Assembly (NCBI RefSeq): GCF_001446935.1
Contig: NZ_LKKK01000015.1
Coordinates: forward strand, 62,001 to 126,000
Reading direction: 5' to 3'
DNA: 64,000 bases
Source: Pseudomonas sp. TTU2014-080ASC
Lineage (GTDB): Bacteria > Pseudomonadota > Gammaproteobacteria > Pseudomonadales > Pseudomonadaceae
The translations under genes were made by a program, and so were the position numbers. Of the stretch, positions 60,146 through 64,000 are shown piece after piece. The notes beneath the pieces are model-generated. The model was not told the DNA's origin and did no database searches. It saw only the letters and a program-made list of their open reading frames with translations. Position 1 is the first letter of the stretch, and every line of letters starts with the position of its first letter.

Positions 60146-60252
60146 TAACTCGCTCCACCTTTGTAGCAGCGAACGGTTCCAAGCCGCCCTACCTCTGCTG
60201 CACATCGTGCAACGCACAGGTCAAAAGCGCCGGACACCCTCACCGGACCACT

Positions 60253-60285
60253 AAAAAACAAAAGGCCGGCACAAAGACCAGGCCT
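60253..60285 (-). terminator. Intrinsic terminator between waaP and wapP
   Basis: On the minus strand, AGGCCTGG, an 8-base loop and CCGGCCT form a 7-bp stem with one bulge, followed by TTTGTTTTTTA. It stands about 75 bases past the waaP stop. It should separate the waaF-waaC-waaG-waaP transcript from the downstream kinase genes. Confidence 0.75.
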
Positions 60286-60360
60286 ACATAATTCAACACG
60301 ACTCGCCGGGCCGCCCCAATGTGCGCCCCGTTTTCTATCTTGCCGTAGCGGCAGTACTGC

Positions 60361-61167
60361 TTACAAAGCGCCACCATAGCGCACTCGGCGCGCATACAGC
60401 TTATCCGCTTTGCGCTGCAGCCAGCCCAACAGTGCCTGCTCCTCGCGCAATACCTGACGCAGAGGGCGCTGGAAGTAATGACGTAAGAAACGCAGCGTGT
60501 CGCGCTTACTCAGGCCAATGTCCATCACCGAGAAATACAGGGCGGCCAAGTCTTTATTGCGCCAGCGCAATGGCGTTTTTTGGCGCACCTGGGCGCGATG
60601 CAGATCAATCACCGACAGACGCAAATCATCGGCATCGATGGGCTTATCGGTATGCAACATGAAGTGACAGATGTAGCAATCGCGATGGTTAACGCCCGCG
60701 CGGTGCATGCCTCCGACCATATCCGCAACACGGCGGATCAGCGCCCACTTAAGGCGGGGCTCTGGCGGTTGTTCCCGCCAGTTCATGGTCAGCTGCTCGA
60801 GATCGATCGTCGGCGCCAGTTCTTCGGTGATGATGAATGAGTGCTGAGCCGCCGGATTGCTGCCGCGCTCACCAAACGCTACCGCCGTCATGGTCGGGAT
60901 ACCGACTTGCTTCAAGCGCTGAATCGCCAGCCACTCCTGCTCGGCACCGAGCACCGGTAGCTTGGCCGTCAGCAGGTTCTTGGCGATTTCGCGCCAACCA
61001 ATGCCACGGTGGATTTTGACGAAATAGCCGCGCCCTTCCACTTCGGTACGCAGCGTGCGGCGGCCTTCCAGCTCGCGGTAGACCTTACCTTGCAGGGCCT
61101 CTACCGCTTCGAAGGGATCACGCCCGGCCCACAGTGAGGCGAACGGTTGCGCTAACTCAAGCTTCAT
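60361..61167 (-). CDS. waaP: LPS core heptose I kinase WaaP
   Basis: WaaP phosphorylates heptose I of the inner core at O-4; in P. aeruginosa it is essential. The 268-residue length matches the P. aeruginosa protein. YFVKIHRGIGWREIAKNLL holds the ATP-binding lysines, ITEELAPTIDLEQL the hinge, and VNHRDCYICHFML the catalytic loop with D163, the position reported as catalytic. VIDLHRAQVR follows. The chosen ATG, 11 bases inside waaG and after GGCGGG, gives the right length; the open frame upstream is antisense-like sequence within waaG. It ends at an intrinsic terminator. Confidence 0.95.
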   Translation of the reverse strand: MKLELAQPFASLWAGRDPFEAVEALQGKVYRELEGRRTLRTEVEGRGYFVKIHRGIGWREIAKNLLTAKLPVLGAEQEWLAIQRLKQVGIPTMTAVAFGERGSNPAAQHSFIITEELAPTIDLEQLTMNWREQPPEPRLKWALIRRVADMVGGMHRAGVNHRDCYICHFMLHTDKPIDADDLRLSVIDLHRAQVRQKTPLRWRNKDLAALYFSVMDIGLSKRDTLRFLRHYFQRPLRQVLREEQALLGWLQRKADKLYARRVRYGGAL

Positions 61168-62284
61168 GGTGACCCGCCAGAATGATGTCGGCCGCGTGCT
61201 GCGGCATCGAATACAGATCAGCTGTCTCAGCATAAGCCAGGCCGTTACGTGACCAAGCCTGACGCTGCGCCGGATCAACCAGCATTTCGCTGAGTACGCG
61301 ATCCAGCTTGGACTGCTCGAACGGGCTGTCCAGTACCCGCCCGGCATCCGCTTCAGCGATGTAATGGGCGTAACCGCATACATCGGTCACCAGCACCGGC
61401 AGCCCGGCGACCAGCGCCTCCAGCAGTACCGTACCGGTGTTCTCGTTGTAGGCCGGATGAATCAACAAATCAGCCCCCAGCAGGAAGCGCGGAATATCGC
61501 TGCGACCTTTGAGGATATCCACCTGCCCGGAAATCCCCAGCGCCTTGGCTTGCAGCTTGAAGGCACGGGGATCATCCGCACCGATGGCGATCAGGCGGGT
61601 GCGTTTTTTCAACTCAGCAGGCAGAGCAGCCACCGCTTTCAGGCTGCGATCCAGGCCCTTGGTTTTGAAGCCAGAGCCGATCTGCACCAGCAACAGATCA
61701 TCCTCTGCCAGCTTGAACTCACGACGGAACTCGGCGCGAATTTCAGCGGCATTTGCCGGAGCCCGACGGTCCAGCGCGATGCCCGGCGGCAGCAGATGAA
61801 AGCGCTCCAGCGGCGTGTGGTAATGCTTGATAAACAGTGGCTGCTGCACTTCCGAGATCATCAGAATCTCGGTTTTGGACTCCGGCGCAAACACCGCCCG
61901 CTCATAATCGGCAAAGTGCCTGTAGCGCCCACCCAGCTTGTACAGTGGGTTACGCAGGGTCTGAGCCTTGTCTTCATAGCAGCCATCGGCGGCGTAGTAG
62001 ACATCCAGGCCCGGCATCTTGTTGAAACCGATCACCCGATCCACCGGGCGCTTGGCCAAATCGGCCTTGATCCACGCAGTCAGCTTCTCATTGCGCTTGT
62101 GGTTGAACAGTGCCTTGACCGGCACCACCACCACATCAAAGCCCTCCGGTACCTCGCCTTCCCAGATCGGGGTATAGACCCGGATAGCATGGCCGCGCGC
62201 CTGACACTCCAGAGCGATACGCATAAAGTCGCGCTGCAGACCACCAAAAGGGAAGTACTTATAGAGGATAAAAGCCAGCTGCAT
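61157..62284 (-). CDS. waaG: LPS core glycosyltransferase WaaG
   Basis: WaaG adds the first outer-core sugar to heptose II (galactosamine in P. aeruginosa, glucose in enterics). The 375-residue GT4 enzyme has YKYFPFGGLQRDFMRIA at the N-terminus, ADGCYEDKA, VQIGSGFKTKGLDRSLKAVA, and the donor-binding EX7E motif in YNENTGTVLLEALVAG. Its start overlaps the waaC stop by one base (TGATG), and its 3' end overlaps waaP by 11 bases. waaF, waaC, waaG and waaP thus form one tightly coupled operon. Confidence 0.95.
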   Translation of the reverse strand: MQLAFILYKYFPFGGLQRDFMRIALECQARGHAIRVYTPIWEGEVPEGFDVVVVPVKALFNHKRNEKLTAWIKADLAKRPVDRVIGFNKMPGLDVYYAADGCYEDKAQTLRNPLYKLGGRYRHFADYERAVFAPESKTEILMISEVQQPLFIKHYHTPLERFHLLPPGIALDRRAPANAAEIRAEFRREFKLAEDDLLLVQIGSGFKTKGLDRSLKAVAALPAELKKRTRLIAIGADDPRAFKLQAKALGISGQVDILKGRSDIPRFLLGADLLIHPAYNENTGTVLLEALVAGLPVLVTDVCGYAHYIAEADAGRVLDSPFEQSKLDRVLSEMLVDPAQRQAWSRNGLAYAETADLYSMPQHAADIILAGHHEA

Positions 62285-63285
62285 CAGATAACGCCCTCTG
62301 CCAACAACAACGCCTGCAACTCAGTTGCTACACGTTGGGCCGGCAGGCTCTCAAAACAAGGTTTGTTGCGATCCCCCAGACCGGCATTCGGCCCGGTGGC
62401 ACACAAATGAATTTGCGAGCGCCCGTAAGCGCCCACGCGGCCCGGCAAGGTCGGGCCGTACAGCGAAATGCTTGGCACATCCAGCGCTGCCGCCAAATGC
62501 CCCAAACCGGTATCCACCGCCACGCAGGCGCTGGCTCCGGCAATCACTTTGGCCACACCCGCCAGGTTCAGCTTAGGCAGCACCACTGCATTCGGGATGC
62601 CGGCAGCAATGCGCTCAGCGCGGGCTTTCTCAGCTTCACTGCCCCAGGGTAAGCGAATGCCCCAGCCCTGCTCGCTCATGGTCTCGGCCAGCTCGCGCCA
62701 GTTTTCTTCCGGCCAGTGTTTGCTCGGCCACGTAGTGCCATGCAGGAACAGCAGATAAGGCTCCTGCCCGCCCACCGCCAACTGCTCCCGGCTCAAACCG
62801 TAATCCGCCACAGTCGTCGGCTGCGGATAATCCAGCGCCTGGGCGAACAGCTGACGCAGACGCTCCAGCGCATGCTGTTCTTTCGGTACCGCGTAAAGTC
62901 GGTCGTAAAAGCGGCAGGCGGCCGGTTCGCGGGCCGAGTTTTTATCCAGCCCGGCAATCGGGGCGGAGACATAACGGGTCAGCAACGCACTTTTGAGCAG
63001 GCCCTGGGCATCAATCACCAGATCATAACGGCGCTCGCGCAGACGCTGTTTAAAGCGCCGCCACTCGCCGGAAATCAGGGTCTTGATGATGTTCTTGCGC
63101 CAACGACGGATCGCCACCGGAATCACCTGCGCGACCGCAGGATGCCAGGCTGGAATCTCGGCAAAACCTTCCTCGACCACCCAGTCGAACTGAATCCCCG
63201 GAATCGCCCGGGCGGCATCAGTCAGCGCCGGAAGGGTGTGAACCACATCGCCAAGCGAGGAGGTTTTGATCAGTAAAACGCGCAA
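62284..63285 (-). CDS. waaC: ADP-heptose:LPS heptosyltransferase I
   Basis: WaaC adds the first heptose to Kdo. The 333-residue GT9 enzyme has MRVLLIKTSSLGDVVHTLPA with the conserved catalytic-region aspartate, VIDAQGLLKSAL, LHGTTWPSKHWPEENW, and VDTGLGHLAAALDVPSISLYGPT, which binds ADP-heptose. TTG start with GAGG eight bases upstream. It starts directly after the stop of waaF (no gap) and overlaps waaG. The substrate comes from hldE, also in this window. Confidence 0.95.
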   Translation of the reverse strand: MRVLLIKTSSLGDVVHTLPALTDAARAIPGIQFDWVVEEGFAEIPAWHPAVAQVIPVAIRRWRKNIIKTLISGEWRRFKQRLRERRYDLVIDAQGLLKSALLTRYVSAPIAGLDKNSAREPAACRFYDRLYAVPKEQHALERLRQLFAQALDYPQPTTVADYGLSREQLAVGGQEPYLLFLHGTTWPSKHWPEENWRELAETMSEQGWGIRLPWGSEAEKARAERIAAGIPNAVVLPKLNLAGVAKVIAGASACVAVDTGLGHLAAALDVPSISLYGPTLPGRVGAYGRSQIHLCATGPNAGLGDRNKPCFESLPAQRVATELQALLLAEGVI

Positions 63286-64000
63286 CTATCGGACCTCGAC
63301 CGGATCAACAACCAGGCGGCTCAGCGCCTCAATCACCGCCCGGGGTTTAAGTTCACCCAGACAGTTGTAATGGCCGAAACGGCAAGTACGTTCAAAACAC
63401 GGACTGCACTCGAGCCCCAGACGCACCACTTCAACCTGTTCCGCCAGCGGCGGCGTGAAACCCGGCGAGGTGGAGCCGTACACCGCCACCAGCGGGCGGT
63501 TCAGCGCTGCGGCCACGTGCATCAGGCCGGAGTCATTGGATACCACAGCATCGGCACAAGAGAGCAGATCAATCGCCTCAGCCAGGCTGGTTTCGCCGGC
63601 CAGGTTGTATGCTTCTTCACGCAGGCCCGGAATCAGACGGGCTCGAATATCCTCACCCACCGGGTGATCATTCTTCGAACCAAACAGCCAAACCTGCCAA
63701 CCCTCGCGGATTTTTAGCTCAGCGACCTTGGCGTAGTGCTCGCTAGGCCAGCGTTTGGCCTCACCGAACTCAGCGCCCGGGCACAGCGCCAGCACCGGGC
63801 GATCCAGGCTCAATCCGAACTTAGCCAGTGCAGCTTCACGGCTGGCCGGATCAATCTGCAGACTGGGGCGCGGATATGGCTTGGGCAACTCGGCGTTAGC
63901 GTCATAGGCCAGCGCCATAAAGCGCTCGATCATCAGCGGATAGCGCTCTTTGTCCAACACGCGGATATCGTTGAGCAGACCGTAACGCAGCTCGCCTTTC
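63286..64000 (-). CDS. waaF: ADP-heptose:LPS heptosyltransferase II (5' part outside window)
   Basis: WaaF adds the second heptose. The window holds the C-terminal 237 residues, from KGELRYGLLNDIR onward; the N-terminal third lies beyond the edge. Visible motifs: LCPGAEFGEAKRWPSEHYAKVA, VWLFGSKNDHPV, LSCADAVVSNDSGLMHVAAALNRPLVAVYGSTSP, and C-terminal ECSPCFERTCRFGHYNCLGEL, the cysteine-rich segment typical of WaaF. It is first of the waaF-waaC-waaG-waaP chain in the window. Confidence 0.95.
   Translation of the reverse strand, partial: KGELRYGLLNDIRVLDKERYPLMIERFMALAYDANAELPKPYPRPSLQIDPASREAALAKFGLSLDRPVLALCPGAEFGEAKRWPSEHYAKVAELKIREGWQVWLFGSKNDHPVGEDIRARLIPGLREEAYNLAGETSLAEAIDLLSCADAVVSNDSGLMHVAAALNRPLVAVYGSTSPGFTPPLAEQVEVVRLGLECSPCFERTCRFGHYNCLGELKPRAVIEALSRLVVDPVEVR

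Noticed and set aside
60199..60211. TGCAC-ATC-GTGCA palindrome upstream of wapP as an operator
   Set aside because: The arms are only five bases, it is a single copy, and I know of no matching regulator. It could be chance.
61168..61383. 72-residue N-terminal extension of WaaP
   Set aside because: It lies inside waaG in another frame. The shorter start gives the 268-residue WaaP length and puts the catalytic Asp at 163.
61364..62410. A 348-codon plus-strand frame
   Set aside because: It is antisense to waaG and waaC. The minus-strand genes are unmistakable.

Overview
The window is a chromosomal segment of a Pseudomonas-type gammaproteobacterium of moderate GC (roughly 55-60% by eye). Gene order from hflX-hfq-miaA-mutL through motAB, psd, fimX, serB, parC/parE, thiC, tolC, waaA and msbA to the waaP-waaG-waaC-waaF core-LPS cluster follows, as far as I recall it, the block PA4943 to PA5012 of P. 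aeruginosa. The species cannot be named from the window. There is no insertion sequence, prophage, CRISPR array, rRNA or tRNA.

Layout. 1-7.3 kb is a tight minus-strand chain: hflX (3' part cut by the window edge), hfq, miaA, mutL, amiB, tsaE, nnrD. 7.4-11.2 kb holds queG, orn, a membrane-anchored methyltransferase and rsgA. 11.2-13.1 kb is motAB behind a FliA-type promoter. 13.1-20.5 kb runs on the plus strand: an HDOD protein, a rhodanese, psd, a PilZ-like protein and fimX. 20.6-25.2 kb has an SDR, serB, its partner ahpA/ytjB and a PqiC-like lipoprotein. 25.4-33.8 kb is a minus-strand cluster: nudF, a DUF1249 gene, cpdA, yqiA, parE, a phytase-like esterase, a retropepsin-like protease and parC, many with touching or overlapping ends. 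34-38.6 kb has a DUF3298 lipoprotein, thiC behind a TPP riboswitch, and tolC. 38.7-46.8 kb has waaA, a LysR regulator divergent from emrE, an FAD oxidoreductase/aldo-keto reductase pair, a Nudix-like protein and two acyl-CoA dehydrogenases. 46.9-64 kb is lipopolysaccharide assembly: hldE, msbA, waaL, glycosyltransferases, a carbamoyltransferase, five proteins with LPS-kinase-type folds, waaG, waaC and waaF (5' part beyond the window edge).

How the genes work together. The last 17 kb makes, decorates and exports the lipid A-core: hldE supplies ADP-heptose, waaC/waaF add heptose, waaA adds Kdo, waaG and other transferases extend the core, the kinases and carbamoyltransferase modify heptose, msbA flips the molecule and waaL joins O-antigen. 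A second theme is motility and c-di-GMP (motAB, the PilZ-like protein, fimX) together with cAMP turnover (cpdA).

No obvious new defence or mobile system is present. The best leads are: a paired acyl-CoA dehydrogenase in which each protein lacks motifs the other keeps; AhpA with the architecture of a receptor adenylate cyclase but a degraded catalytic domain; two LPS-kinase-fold proteins missing the catalytic aspartate; a LysR operator that contains the regulator's own ribosome-binding site; and a low-GC kinase/glycosyltransferase pair facing waaL.
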